From assembly GCA_938016265.1 (NCBI GenBank), contig CALLWB010000030.1, forward strand, positions 116,312-180,311: DNA of 64,000 nt, in the 5' to 3' direction. A program made the position numbers and the translations under genes. Positions 34,153 through 43,100 of the stretch are shown one piece after another. The notes under the pieces are model-generated. The model was not told the origin of the DNA. It saw nothing but the letters and a program-made list of their open reading frames with translations, and ran no database searches. Positions within the stretch are counted from its first letter, which is position 1; each line of letters opens with the position of its first letter. The DNA is from an uncultured Saprospiraceae bacterium (lineage in GTDB: Bacteria; Bacteroidota; Bacteroidia; Chitinophagales; Saprospiraceae).

Positions 34153-35937
34153 ATGAAGTACTACCTTGGATTTCTACTCCTTCTTATTGTAAAATTTAAT
34201 AGTGCACAGACGGGGATTTATGTGCCTGGTATGGCGACTTGCGATGGGCAGGTCAATACCTTTATGACTGCTCACAACATTCCAGGACTCAGTTTCGCCT
34301 TGGCAAAAGACGGAAAATTAGTCTACCACCGCGCCTTTGGAAATGTCAATCAAACAGGGACAGAAACGGCCTATCCACACAACATTTACCGAATTGCAAG
34401 TCTGTCCAAACCAATGACAGGAGTCGGCATTATGAAATTGATAGAACAAGGGCAGTTGAGTTTGTTTTCCAGACCTTTTGGTCCTGGTGGTATCTTGCAG
34501 TCGCACCCCTATCTATCCACCGCAAATATTACAGACAGTCGAATATTCAATATCACCGTTCAACAATTGCTGGAACACACTGCTGGCTGGAATAGAAATA
34601 CGAATTGTTTTCCCAGCCCTACTTCTCCTTATTTCAATACATTTAGTGGTTGTGATCCAATTGTTGTGCCGCTGCATGTTACTCAACAAACCGGTGGCAC
34701 AAATCCGGTAAATGAGGAAAACATGATTTATTTTCTTTTGGAAAAAGGATTAGATTTTACACCAGGAACTCAATATCAATATTCGAATATTGGATATTTG
34801 GTACTAGGAGAAATAATTGAGACCATTACAGGTATGAGGTATGAAACCTATATGAAAACTCAAATCCTGGATCCACTAGGTGCTTGCGATTTCTATATAG
34901 CAAAAAACCTGCAATCAGATAAACGAGAACGGGAAGTGGACTATATCGGTCCTGGAGCAACACTTAGTTGTTATGGTACCGGAGCAAATGTTCCTTGGCA
35001 ATATGGTGGATTGAGTATAGAAGCGATGACCGCTCATGGAGGTTGGGTGGGCACGACCAGAGATCTTTTAAGGTTGGTGGTCGCCGTAGATAATTTTCCT
35101 ACAAAACCCGACATTCTTAATGGCGGAACCATCAATACTATGGTTACTCCGTCTTCCGTCAATCCAAACTATGCAAAAGGGTGGTCCGTAAATGGGAACA
35201 ACTGGTTTCATAATGGTGCGCTGGATGGCACAGCAACCTTTATGATGCGAACGGGTACAGGTTATACCGTGGCAATTTTTATGAATAGCAGATCCAATAA
35301 TAGCAATGCCTTTTGGTCAGCATTAGATCAATTGCCCTGGAGTTGCATTGCAGGTGTTGGTGCATTGCCGAGTCATGATTTGTTTGCTACACCAACGGTA
35401 AATTCCTCTGGCCTTGTCGTCAATCAAGCCAGCTTAAGTACAGCAGCTCTTATCTGGAATCCTGGAAATGGAGCTGGCAGAATTGTTGTAGCTAGGCAAG
35501 GAGCTCCTGTAGACCGATTTCCGGTAGAAGGGACAAACTATATGGCGAATGCGAGTTTTGGCGCAGGCAGTGATTTGGGAAATGGAAGCTTTGTTGTGTT
35601 TGATGCTGGTAGCTCCTTTACCACGATTTCCAACCTGACAGCTGGAACGACGTATTACTTTAGAATATTCGAATATCAGCAAAACTCGGTAACTGGAAAC
35701 AATAAATTGTACCTGCATTCCAAAAGTGATAATTATACTTACGTGAATGGTTGCCCTAACGTTATTACCTTACCAACAGTGACAGAACCTGAGTATAAAG
35801 CAAGCAGTGAAATTCAAACCACAGCAACTGTAAATCACCCCAATGTCAAGTTTACTGCAGGACAAAAAATTAGACTATTGCCTGGATTTAATTCTAATCT
35901 GAAACGAATAGAAGGCAAGATCGGTCCTTGTCAGTAG
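34153..35937 (+). CDS. Secreted class-C beta-lactamase-like serine hydrolase with FN3-like and 3-coathanger C-terminus
   Basis: 594 residues with a signal peptide (KYYLGFLLLLIVKFNSAQ). The serine-hydrolase domain (about 25-400) has the S-x-x-K nucleophile (RIASLSKPMTG), Y-x-N (QYSNIGY) and H-x-G (FHNGALDG), so it is catalytically complete. Members include esterases and D-alanyl peptidases. Residues about 410-530 are FN3-like (NLTAGTTYYFRIFEY), and the last ~65 (VKFTAGQKIRLLPGFNS) resemble the 3-coathanger stack found at the ends of Bacteroidota secreted proteins. ATG 34153 starts the signal peptide; TTG 34126 and ATG 34147 are alternatives. Confidence 0.85.
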   Translation: MKYYLGFLLLLIVKFNSAQTGIYVPGMATCDGQVNTFMTAHNIPGLSFALAKDGKLVYHRAFGNVNQTGTETAYPHNIYRIASLSKPMTGVGIMKLIEQGQLSLFSRPFGPGGILQSHPYLSTANITDSRIFNITVQQLLEHTAGWNRNTNCFPSPTSPYFNTFSGCDPIVVPLHVTQQTGGTNPVNEENMIYFLLEKGLDFTPGTQYQYSNIGYLVLGEIIETITGMRYETYMKTQILDPLGACDFYIAKNLQSDKREREVDYIGPGATLSCYGTGANVPWQYGGLSIEAMTAHGGWVGTTRDLLRLVVAVDNFPTKPDILNGGTINTMVTPSSVNPNYAKGWSVNGNNWFHNGALDGTATFMMRTGTGYTVAIFMNSRSNNSNAFWSALDQLPWSCIAGVGALPSHDLFATPTVNSSGLVVNQASLSTAALIWNPGNGAGRIVVARQGAPVDRFPVEGTNYMANASFGAGSDLGNGSFVVFDAGSSFTTISNLTAGTTYYFRIFEYQQNSVTGNNKLYLHSKSDNYTYVNGCPNVITLPTVTEPEYKASSEIQTTATVNHPNVKFTAGQKIRLLPGFNSNLKRIEGKIGPCQ

Positions 35938-36002
35938 CCAATAACAATTCAAATTTTTTAGATTTCATAGTATGATTTTGTGTAGAATAGAGACAAATTT
36001 TC

Positions 36003-36030
36003 TTGTCCTACATTATTATGCCTACTTTTG
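36003..36030 (+). promoter_or_regulatory. Promoter for the DUF445 gene
   Basis: TTG at 36003-36005 and TACTTTTG at 36023-36030 match the -33/-7 consensus with a 17-base spacer. The leader to the GTG start at 36081 would be about 45 bases. Confidence 0.5.
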
Positions 36031-36080
36031 TTCTGTTGAAGAGGTTAATAATAATTTTTAATTTATAGTCCCATAATATA

Positions 36081-37313
36081 GTGTGGTCTCTAATCATCAT
36101 ACCGATCGTAGCAGCCTTTGTGGGCTGGGTAACTAACGTCATCGCCATAAAGATGACCTTCTATCCTATTGAATTTTTGGGCTGGGAACTCATCTCCTTT
36201 TTTCGTCCGGTAGGCCATGATAAACGTGGATTGCAGCGCATTGGCTGGCAGGGAATCATCCCTTCCAAAGCAGCAAAGATTGCTGGAAAATCGGTTGATC
36301 TGCTTACTTCTAAATTGATGAGTGTGGAACAACAGTTTAGTCGTATCGACCCTTCGATCATTGCAAAGGAAATGGAACCGACGCTCAATCGACTGTCCAA
36401 ACAAATTATCAACGAAACGATGGAAGATCAGGTGCCGCTGATTTGGAAAATTCTGCCTGAGAGTAGGAAACAAGCGATTTACCTGTCTGCTTCCAAAGAG
36501 TTTCCAATGGCGATTGAGGCAATAATGATAGAAGTCAAAGACAATATTGAGGAATTGTTTGACGTCAAGACGATGGCCGTCGAAGCGCTTACAAAAAACA
36601 AAGAACTCCTCAACGAATTGTTCTTGAAGTGCGGAAAGGACGAGTTTAAATTCATAGAACGGTCAGGTATCTATTTTGGATTTTTGTTTGGACTTATTCA
36701 AATGGGAATATGGATGGTTTATCCAGCTTGGTGGATTCTGCCAGTTGGTGGTCTGTTCGTTGGATTTGCTACGAACTGGTTGGCGTTGAGAATGATATTC
36801 TCCCCAGTCGATCCGGTGAAAGTTGGTCCGTTTACTATTCAAGGGTTATTCATAAAAAGACAAGCTGAAGTGGCTATTGAGTACGCCAATATTGTAGCGG
36901 GAAATATCCTTACTGTTCCCAAAATTTTTGAGAAACTACTACAAAGTACCAATTCTGATAGAATGGTGGAAATTGTGAAAACGCATGTTGCGGAAGGGGT
37001 TGACAAAACAGCCGGCTTCAATCGCTCCCTGATACAAATCAGTTCTGGGACGAAACGCTGGGAGGCAATAAAGGAAGTCGCCTTCCAACGTTTTATGGAG
37101 GAACTGCCTGGTTCAATAAAAGAGATCTTTGACTACGCCGATGAAGCACTAGACATTGAAAATACGCTTCGAGAAAAGATGACAGAATTGCCGCCTAGGG
37201 ATTTTGTCGGTGTGCTGCGCCCTGCCTTTCAGGAGGATGAGTGGATTTTGATATTGGTTGGTACGGCGTTGGGGTGTTTTGCAGGGGTGCTTCAAATGTT
37301 ATTCTTGGTGTAA
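36081..37313 (+). CDS. DUF445 family membrane protein
   Basis: 410 residues starting with GTG. DUF445 is shown by two related membrane motifs, GWVTNVIAIKMTFYP near the N-terminus and GFATNWLALRMIFSP in the middle, plus a C-terminal helix (WILILVGTALGCFAGVLQM). The central region is charged and helical. Function is unknown across the family; a membrane-stress or envelope role is sometimes suggested. The stop TAA overlaps the ATG of the next gene (TAATG), so the two are translationally coupled. Confidence 0.85.
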   Translation: MWSLIIIPIVAAFVGWVTNVIAIKMTFYPIEFLGWELISFFRPVGHDKRGLQRIGWQGIIPSKAAKIAGKSVDLLTSKLMSVEQQFSRIDPSIIAKEMEPTLNRLSKQIINETMEDQVPLIWKILPESRKQAIYLSASKEFPMAIEAIMIEVKDNIEELFDVKTMAVEALTKNKELLNELFLKCGKDEFKFIERSGIYFGFLFGLIQMGIWMVYPAWWILPVGGLFVGFATNWLALRMIFSPVDPVKVGPFTIQGLFIKRQAEVAIEYANIVAGNILTVPKIFEKLLQSTNSDRMVEIVKTHVAEGVDKTAGFNRSLIQISSGTKRWEAIKEVAFQRFMEELPGSIKEIFDYADEALDIENTLREKMTELPPRDFVGVLRPAFQEDEWILILVGTALGCFAGVLQMLFLV

Positions 37314-37819
37314 TGGAACGAATGGGGAAATTCATAGCTTTTTTGAGTGTGGTATATGCAATAGGTAGTGCATATAGCATGTACAATTATCTATTTGTTA
37401 CCATAAAAAATCATCCCTATTCAGGCCAAATTCCTTGGAACCAATGGTTGATAATTGAGCTGTTTAGTATTGTTCCCTTTGCTGCGATTTATGTATATCT
37501 TGTATTTAATCCTGCATCTTCAAATTCCTTCAGAAAATTAAAAGAAAACGACGCCGCTTCTGTACTTGATACCAATGAAAATTACGAAGTGGAATTGTTC
37601 TCAAAAAGGCAATTTTTAAAATTGATCACTGGGGCTTTTACTTTTATGGTTGGCGTCAAAATACTGTTGGAATTGTTTGATGAATTTGCTTACCTCCGTG
37701 ATTACGAATCAATTGATCAGCTTTTCTCTAGTCTCTATTTTCTTTTTGGTATTGGATCTATTCTGTTTGTTTATAAAACGTTCAATAAACGTCCCTTTAA
37801 CATAAGTATTGTTGGATAA
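37313..37819 (+). CDS. Hypothetical membrane protein coupled to DUF445
   Basis: 168 residues from the ATG that overlaps the DUF445 stop. Four predicted membrane segments (FIAFLSVVYAIGSAY, WLIIELFSIVPFAAI, LITGAFTFMVGVKIL, LFSSLYFLFGIGSIL) with a charged loop. The frame is open 72 bases further upstream, but the TAATG overlap is preferred. No family recognised; it presumably works with the DUF445 protein. Confidence 0.65.
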   Translation: MERMGKFIAFLSVVYAIGSAYSMYNYLFVTIKNHPYSGQIPWNQWLIIELFSIVPFAAIYVYLVFNPASSNSFRKLKENDAASVLDTNENYEVELFSKRQFLKLITGAFTFMVGVKILLELFDEFAYLRDYESIDQLFSSLYFLFGIGSILFVYKTFNKRPFNISIVG

Positions 37820-37846
37820 GAATACCCAGTAAATAGCCTTTTGATT

Positions 37847-38614
37847 TTAGCTACTAAAAAACGCTCGAACAATACTCAAAAACTGATCAGGCGCTTCTGC
37901 ATGTACCCAGTGCCCCGCTCCTTCAATTGTCTTTTGCTCAAAATTAGGAAAGCGTTTTTTGATTCCATCTAAATGGTGGTCGGTTACATAGCCAGACGAT
38001 CCGCCGTTGAGGAAAAGGGTAGGGGCGTCAAGTGTTTCTTCACTGTCGATGGCGACTAGGATTTCTTCATATTTTTCATGGAGGACGGATAAATTCATTT
38101 TCCAGCGGAAACCGCCTTCTGGATTTCTTGCGAGGTTTTTTAGTAGAAATTGGCGGACTCCAAAATCTGGGATGTTTTTTAGCAGGGCAGCATCTGCTTG
38201 CTTTCTGTTTTCCAAATTGGCAATATCCAAGGACAGCATCGCATTAAAAATTTGATCGTGGCCACGCTCGTTTTTTTGTGGTGCGATATCAACCACTACA
38301 AGCTGTTCGACCATGTCAGGGTTGTCCAGGGCAAATCGCATGGCTGTTTTTCCTCCCATCGAATGACCAATAATCCGGGCTTTGTACATCCAGTTGGCTT
38401 CCATAAATTCCCGAAGGTCTTCCGCTAAAAGTTGGTAACTAAACTCATCGGTATGTGGTGATTTTCCATGATTGCGTTGGTCAATTATGAATACCATATA
38501 GTCTTCTGCCAGCCTTGTGGCCATCGTTTTCCAATTGTCCAGTGTGCCAAACAGGCCGTGTAGGATAATGACTGGATCTCCCTGGCCAAACTCCTTGTAG
38601 TTAAGTTCGATCAT
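37847..38614 (-). CDS. Alpha/beta hydrolase (YbfF/ABHD11-like)
   Basis: 255 residues. HGLFGTLDNWK is the oxyanion loop, GHSMGGKTAM the nucleophile elbow, and GAGHWVHAEAP carries the catalytic His. DQRNHGKSPH is typical of YbfF-type esterases acting on acyl thioesters or short esters. Cytoplasmic. Its ATG lies one base after the stop of the lipoprotein gene, so it is the second gene of an operon. Confidence 0.88.
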   Translation of the reverse strand: MIELNYKEFGQGDPVIILHGLFGTLDNWKTMATRLAEDYMVFIIDQRNHGKSPHTDEFSYQLLAEDLREFMEANWMYKARIIGHSMGGKTAMRFALDNPDMVEQLVVVDIAPQKNERGHDQIFNAMLSLDIANLENRKQADAALLKNIPDFGVRQFLLKNLARNPEGGFRWKMNLSVLHEKYEEILVAIDSEETLDAPTLFLNGGSSGYVTDHHLDGIKKRFPNFEQKTIEGAGHWVHAEAPDQFLSIVRAFFSS

Positions 38615-38615
38615 C

Positions 38616-39134
38616 CTATTCTACAGATACGTGAAAGGTAAGGTCTAGTCGGTTGGAGGTCGTATATGGTGGGGGAGCAATAGGATCTATTTTTAAAGTA
38701 AGATCGACGTCTTCTTCTTTAAGATAATCAATAATATCCGTTTGAGACGGTACAAAACTAAGGCTGCCACCCTGATTGTTTGGGATAAACTCCAGATAAC
38801 CAACTTCTGCTGCGCCTTTGGTTGCGGTACTGATTTCCAGATATATTCGTTCTAAAAACTGATAATTTCCCCCAGCTGGTGTAATCATATCCATCCTCAA
38901 AGCTTTTGCGTTTATTTTGGTAATGTCTGCCAAAGTAAAACCTTCATTCTCCGTTTTGGTTTGAAGATTGACAGGGTAGTTTTGAAGCGTATAGCTATGC
39001 GACAACAACGGTGAAAGTCCCGCATCTACTTCAATGTCAACTATGTAGTTGATCTCAAAACCAGTGCCGAATCCTTCCTTTTTGCAACCAGTAAAAAGTA
39101 GTAGCAGGGATAAACACAATAAGATATTTTTCAT
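38616..39134 (-). CDS. Lipoprotein of unknown function
   Basis: 172 residues. The lipoprotein signal MKNILLCLSLLLLFTGC, with the Cys as acylation site and KK after it, suggests export and lipid anchoring. The body is beta-rich without a recognised domain. First of two genes with the downstream hydrolase. Confidence 0.65.
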   Translation of the reverse strand: MKNILLCLSLLLLFTGCKKEGFGTGFEINYIVDIEVDAGLSPLLSHSYTLQNYPVNLQTKTENEGFTLADITKINAKALRMDMITPAGGNYQFLERIYLEISTATKGAAEVGYLEFIPNNQGGSLSFVPSQTDIIDYLKEEDVDLTLKIDPIAPPPYTTSNRLDLTFHVSVE

Positions 39135-39177
39135 GATGAATTGGCTTCAATTTTTTGAATTTGCAAGTTAGTAAATT

Positions 39178-39245
39178 TATGGCTAATTGAGATTGGTTAA
39201 TAGTTAATAGGAATTGGAAACCATTCACAATTACACCTGTAACTG
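39178..39245. repeat. AT-rich palindromic repeat (family 1), copy 4
   Basis: GGTTAATAGTTAATAGGAATTG and ACCATTCACAATTACACC form an imperfect inverted pair like the aroQ-upstream copy. It is in the divergent region between the lipoprotein and GCS2 genes. Confidence 0.4.
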
Positions 39246-39405
39246 CTACTAAAAAACTTAAAAAAGTTAGTTTTATTATAAAAAATTACGCTTCTTTATA
39301 ATTCATATTTAAATTGCGCTTGTATAATACTATGTTTTGTGGGGTAATTTCCACTAAAACAGAGGGTTGTCAAGGAGGAGAATTACCAACTGAAAAAAAG
39401 AAATT

Positions 39406-41475
39406 ATGGGCGAGCAAAAAGTTTCCCAACTAAACGATACCGGTCAGATGCAGGAGTTTATGAAGCACCTGCTGCATGATGTCCAAGCATTAGAACATAT
39501 GCTTGAGAATGATATGTTCGAATCGGGAATAAAACGGATTGGCGCAGAGCAGGAAATGTGCCTGGTAGACAAATACTGGAAACCAGCCAATAATGCTATG
39601 GACTTGCTAAAAGATATGAAACAGCATGATTGGGTGGAAACTGAATTGGCTCGTTTTAATCTAGAAACCAATCTAAAGCCTAGGACATTTACGGGCAATT
39701 GCCTTAGTAAAATGGAAAATGAACTGAATACCAATCTCGGAATTATCCGCGAAGTTTCAGCCCGCCACGATACCGAGATTCTCTTGACAGGCATCATGCC
39801 GACACTTAGGAAATCCGATCTTGGGATGCACAACTTAACCCCCAAAAAGAGATATGCCGCCTTGATGAATGCCATCAATAGTCAACTAAATGGCCGTTCC
39901 TATGAATTGCGTCTCCGTGGGATTGATGAGCTGCTCGTGAAACACGATTCTCCTTTATTAGAGGCGTGCAATACCAGCTTTCAGGTGCACCTACAAATAG
40001 AACCGCGCGATTTTGTGAAAATGTATAACATCGCCCAACTTATTTCGGCCCCTGTCATGGCTATAGCTGCCAATTCTCCGATTTTATTCGGAAAAAGATT
40101 GTGGCATGAAACCAGAATTGCTTTATTCCAACAGGCATTGGATACTCGATCTACGCATGAACACCTTAGAGAACGAAGCCCTAGAGTAACCTTTGGTACG
40201 GAATGGCTGCAAGACTCAATATTAGAAATTTATAAGGAAGATATTGCACGGTTTAGGGTGCTACTTAGTTCGGATGTGCAGGAAGATGCGTTCCAACAAA
40301 TAGCAGACGGCAAAGTGCCAAACTTAAAAGCTTTGCAGGTGCACAATGGGACTGTTTATCGTTGGAATCGGCCTTGTTATGGCATAGGAGGCGGTGTTCC
40401 GCATTTGCGGATTGAGTGTCGGGTTTTGCCGGCTGGTCCGTCAGTGATTGATGAAATGGCAAATGCTGCACTTTGGCTTGGAGCAATGGAAGGTCTGGCC
40501 CTTCGATATGAAGATGTGAGTAAAGAGATTGGTTTTGCGGACGTTCGGGATAATTTTGTGAAGGCGGCTCGTACTGGAATTGACTCCAAATTTACTTGGT
40601 TTGGAGACAAGAAAATAGGGGCTTGTGATTTGATTTTGGAAGAACTCATCCCGATTGCGAGAGAAGGATTGGAGGCGCAAAATGTAGATAAGGCGGATAT
40701 CGATCGCTATATGGGCGTTATTGAAGGACGGGCAAAAAAGCATATGAATGGTGCGAGATGGGCGCTGCGCGGCTTTACCAGTCTGGCAGAAAAAACAAAT
40801 AAGGATGAAGCGGTTACGATTTTAACAGCGATGATGATTCAAAACCAAAAAAATGGACTGCCTGTGCATGAATGGAAAGAACCTGATCTTGAAGATCTTG
40901 AAAAATACGAACCCTACAATTTATTAGTTGAAGAATTTATGGGTACTGATCTTTTTACCGTACAAAAAGATGATATTATTGAACTGGTCACGGATATGAT
41001 GGACTGGCGCAAGATTCGATATATGCCTGTGGAAGACGGTAAAGGTCACCTGGAAGGGTTGATCACCTCCCAACTATTGCTTAAGCACTTCAGTAACCGG
41101 AAACACGATTATCTGGATGGCGAAGCGCCTACTATGGTCAAAGAAATCATGATCAAAAACCCAGTAACCGTTTCTCCTGGAACAACTATTGGAGAGGCAC
41201 TGATCTTGATGGAAAAACACAAAACTGGCTGCCTGTTGGTCGTTAATAATGATGAACTGGCAGGGATTATTACAGAAATGAATTTTCTTCAAATCACAAG
41301 CAGACTAATAAAACGCTTTAATACGGAAGTGCCTCATGGGAAAACGGCTACCAAACTAAAAAGAAAAGGGGCTGCCAAAGCAGTAAAAAAGACAACTAAA
41401 AATCCCGCGGTTGCTAAGAAAAAAACGACTCGGGCTACGAAGACTAAAACGGCTAAGTCTGTTAAGAAAAAGTGA
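39406..41475 (+). CDS. Glutamate–cysteine ligase family 2 (GCS2) – CBS pair – histone-H1-like tail fusion
   Basis: 689 residues. Residues about 40-460 are a GCS2 (YbdK-type) carboxylate-amine ligase core (IGAEQEMCLVD; NTSFQVHLQ; GIGGGVPHLRIECRVLPAG). Residues about 508-565 and 578-635 form a CBS pair, commonly an adenosyl-nucleotide sensor. From about 644 to the end is a tail of mostly Lys, Ala and Thr (KKTTKNPAVAKKKTT), like bacterial histone H1-like proteins. The combination suggests amide-bond synthesis regulated by nucleotides, plus possible nucleic-acid or polyanion binding by the tail. The substrate is not determined. Stand-alone gene with a repeat element after its stop. Confidence 0.8.
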   Translation: MGEQKVSQLNDTGQMQEFMKHLLHDVQALEHMLENDMFESGIKRIGAEQEMCLVDKYWKPANNAMDLLKDMKQHDWVETELARFNLETNLKPRTFTGNCLSKMENELNTNLGIIREVSARHDTEILLTGIMPTLRKSDLGMHNLTPKKRYAALMNAINSQLNGRSYELRLRGIDELLVKHDSPLLEACNTSFQVHLQIEPRDFVKMYNIAQLISAPVMAIAANSPILFGKRLWHETRIALFQQALDTRSTHEHLRERSPRVTFGTEWLQDSILEIYKEDIARFRVLLSSDVQEDAFQQIADGKVPNLKALQVHNGTVYRWNRPCYGIGGGVPHLRIECRVLPAGPSVIDEMANAALWLGAMEGLALRYEDVSKEIGFADVRDNFVKAARTGIDSKFTWFGDKKIGACDLILEELIPIAREGLEAQNVDKADIDRYMGVIEGRAKKHMNGARWALRGFTSLAEKTNKDEAVTILTAMMIQNQKNGLPVHEWKEPDLEDLEKYEPYNLLVEEFMGTDLFTVQKDDIIELVTDMMDWRKIRYMPVEDGKGHLEGLITSQLLLKHFSNRKHDYLDGEAPTMVKEIMIKNPVTVSPGTTIGEALILMEKHKTGCLLVVNNDELAGIITEMNFLQITSRLIKRFNTEVPHGKTATKLKRKGAAKAVKKTTKNPAVAKKKTTRATKTKTAKSVKKK

Positions 41476-41925
41476 ATGGTAGAGGGACTCGTTTTGCTAA
41501 CACAAAACTTTTAGTAGAAGATATAGGGACATTCGCTCCTTTGATTATTATCCATTTTCAATACCCAAAAAATAGGCAAGGGATATTGACTCAATTTGCA
41601 ATGCATATTTTGATGCGACAATGGGTTTCGCCTAGGGAAAACAGCAATTAAGAACCAGTCGCGCTCTATCCACTACAAAAAAGTCTATCTACCAGCTACA
41701 TTTGTCTCCCATTTGTCATTCTACCAATAACCGATCAAACCATTATCCATTAAGCATAAAAGGGTTAGGAAAAATGACCAATTTATACTAAATTCACATC
41801 ATAAAATGGAGTAAAAAATCAAGCGCACAAACTTGTAATTTTGCCATATAAAAAATCATAAAGGCTTAACAGGCTGCTTGTAAACTCATTAAATGTCAAG
41901 CTGCTAAAACTACCTGTATTTGAAA
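41476..41925. repeat. Family 2 hairpin element and non-coding region after GCS2
   Basis: GGTAGAGGGACTCG, hairpin GTTTTG (41491-41496) / CAAAAC (41503-41508), AGTAGAAG and GGGACATTCGC follow the GCS2 stop, then TCTATCTACCAGCTAC and CTACCAATAACC near 41690-41730 in reverse orientation. The rest, up to the next start at 41926, shows no gene. Confidence 0.5.
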
Positions 41926-42867
41926 ATGGATCTGGAACGTGTAATAGGAGAATATACTGGAACGAAGGAGGGCCCTTTGCTCATTTGCTTGGGCGGGATA
42001 CACGGTAACGAACATGCTGGGATAGAAGCACTGGAAGAAGTTTTTAAGTTATTAGACAAGGAGCCAGAAAGAAATTCGGGATTTGTTTTTAATGGAAAAA
42101 TGGTCGGACTTCGTGGCAATCTGACCGCGCTCAAGAAGGGAGTACGATTCATTCACCATGATATGAATCGGCTATGGACCAAACCAAATGTCACCCGACT
42201 TCAAAACTCCAACAACGATCAACTTACCAATGAAGAACAGGAGCTCAAGGCACTTCATGCAGAGATTCTGAGTCAAATAGAACGATATCCTACACATCAG
42301 GTAGTTTTGATGGATTTACATACGACAACCGCCTTTGGTGGTATTTTTACCATCTCAACAGACGATCCTGAGAGCTTTAGGATTGCCACCGAGTTGCATG
42401 CACCTGTTATCCAAGGGATGCTTAAAAATATTAGCGGTACTACGATGCATTACTTTTCGAAAGAAAACTTCGACCTGAATCTTGTCGCCGTGTGTTTTGA
42501 GTCTGGCCAACACGACGATCCAGAGTCTAAGTTGAATGCGGTCTCTGCCATCATCAATTGTTTGCGGACGATTGGCTGTGTGGATGGGGACGATGTTGAA
42601 AATAAACACGATGATCTCCTCCAGCAGAAAGCAGGCGATTTACCGACAGTCACGGAATTGATTTACTGCCACAGTGTAAAGGATAGTGATGAATTTAAAA
42701 TGCGTCCCGGATATCAGAATTTCCAACCCGTTAAAAAAGGTGAACTGCTAGCTACTGACCGAAAAGGAGAAATCTATTCTCACGAAGACGGTTTAATATT
42801 GATGCCACTTTACCAGTCGAAAGGGGAAGATGGATTCTTTCTCATTAAAGTATCTGAGGGGTATTAA
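41926..42867 (+). CDS. Succinylglutamate desuccinylase/aspartoacylase family zinc hydrolase
   Basis: 313 residues, M14-like fold. Zinc ligands are visible as H-x-x-E in GGIHGNEHAG and a third His in MDLHTTTAFGG. The C-terminal ~70 residues are a beta-barrel extension (FQPVKKGELLATDRKG) as in AstE/aspartoacylase. It would remove an acyl group from an N-acylated amino acid; the substrate is unclear. ATG 41926 is used rather than the TTG at 41920. Confidence 0.85.
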   Translation: MDLERVIGEYTGTKEGPLLICLGGIHGNEHAGIEALEEVFKLLDKEPERNSGFVFNGKMVGLRGNLTALKKGVRFIHHDMNRLWTKPNVTRLQNSNNDQLTNEEQELKALHAEILSQIERYPTHQVVLMDLHTTTAFGGIFTISTDDPESFRIATELHAPVIQGMLKNISGTTMHYFSKENFDLNLVAVCFESGQHDDPESKLNAVSAIINCLRTIGCVDGDDVENKHDDLLQQKAGDLPTVTELIYCHSVKDSDEFKMRPGYQNFQPVKKGELLATDRKGEIYSHEDGLILMPLYQSKGEDGFFLIKVSEGY

Positions 42868-43100
42868 GCACCTATTCTTCCCATCAAACATACTCCTACT
42901 AACCTTCTTGCTACTATTTTTTCAAAACAAATTGTCCTTTTCCAGGAATACTGCGTTTAATTTAAAAAAATGGAACGTCTTTTGGATTAGAGTAGACGGA
43001 ATGGATATAAATTACGTTTGCTCTGAAGAGCAATATAGATAGTATATACTAAATATTGCTTTGTGAATAGGGTAAGCACTTTGCATACTTAATTAATAAT

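Noticed and set aside
37241..37312. Upstream extension of the membrane protein after DUF445
   Set aside because: It overlaps DUF445 coding sequence; the TAATG overlap at 37313 is the likelier start.
42830..43042. 70-codon frame after the aspartoacylase-like gene
   Set aside because: It overlaps that gene's end, is low-complexity hydrophobic, and has no promoter or start context.
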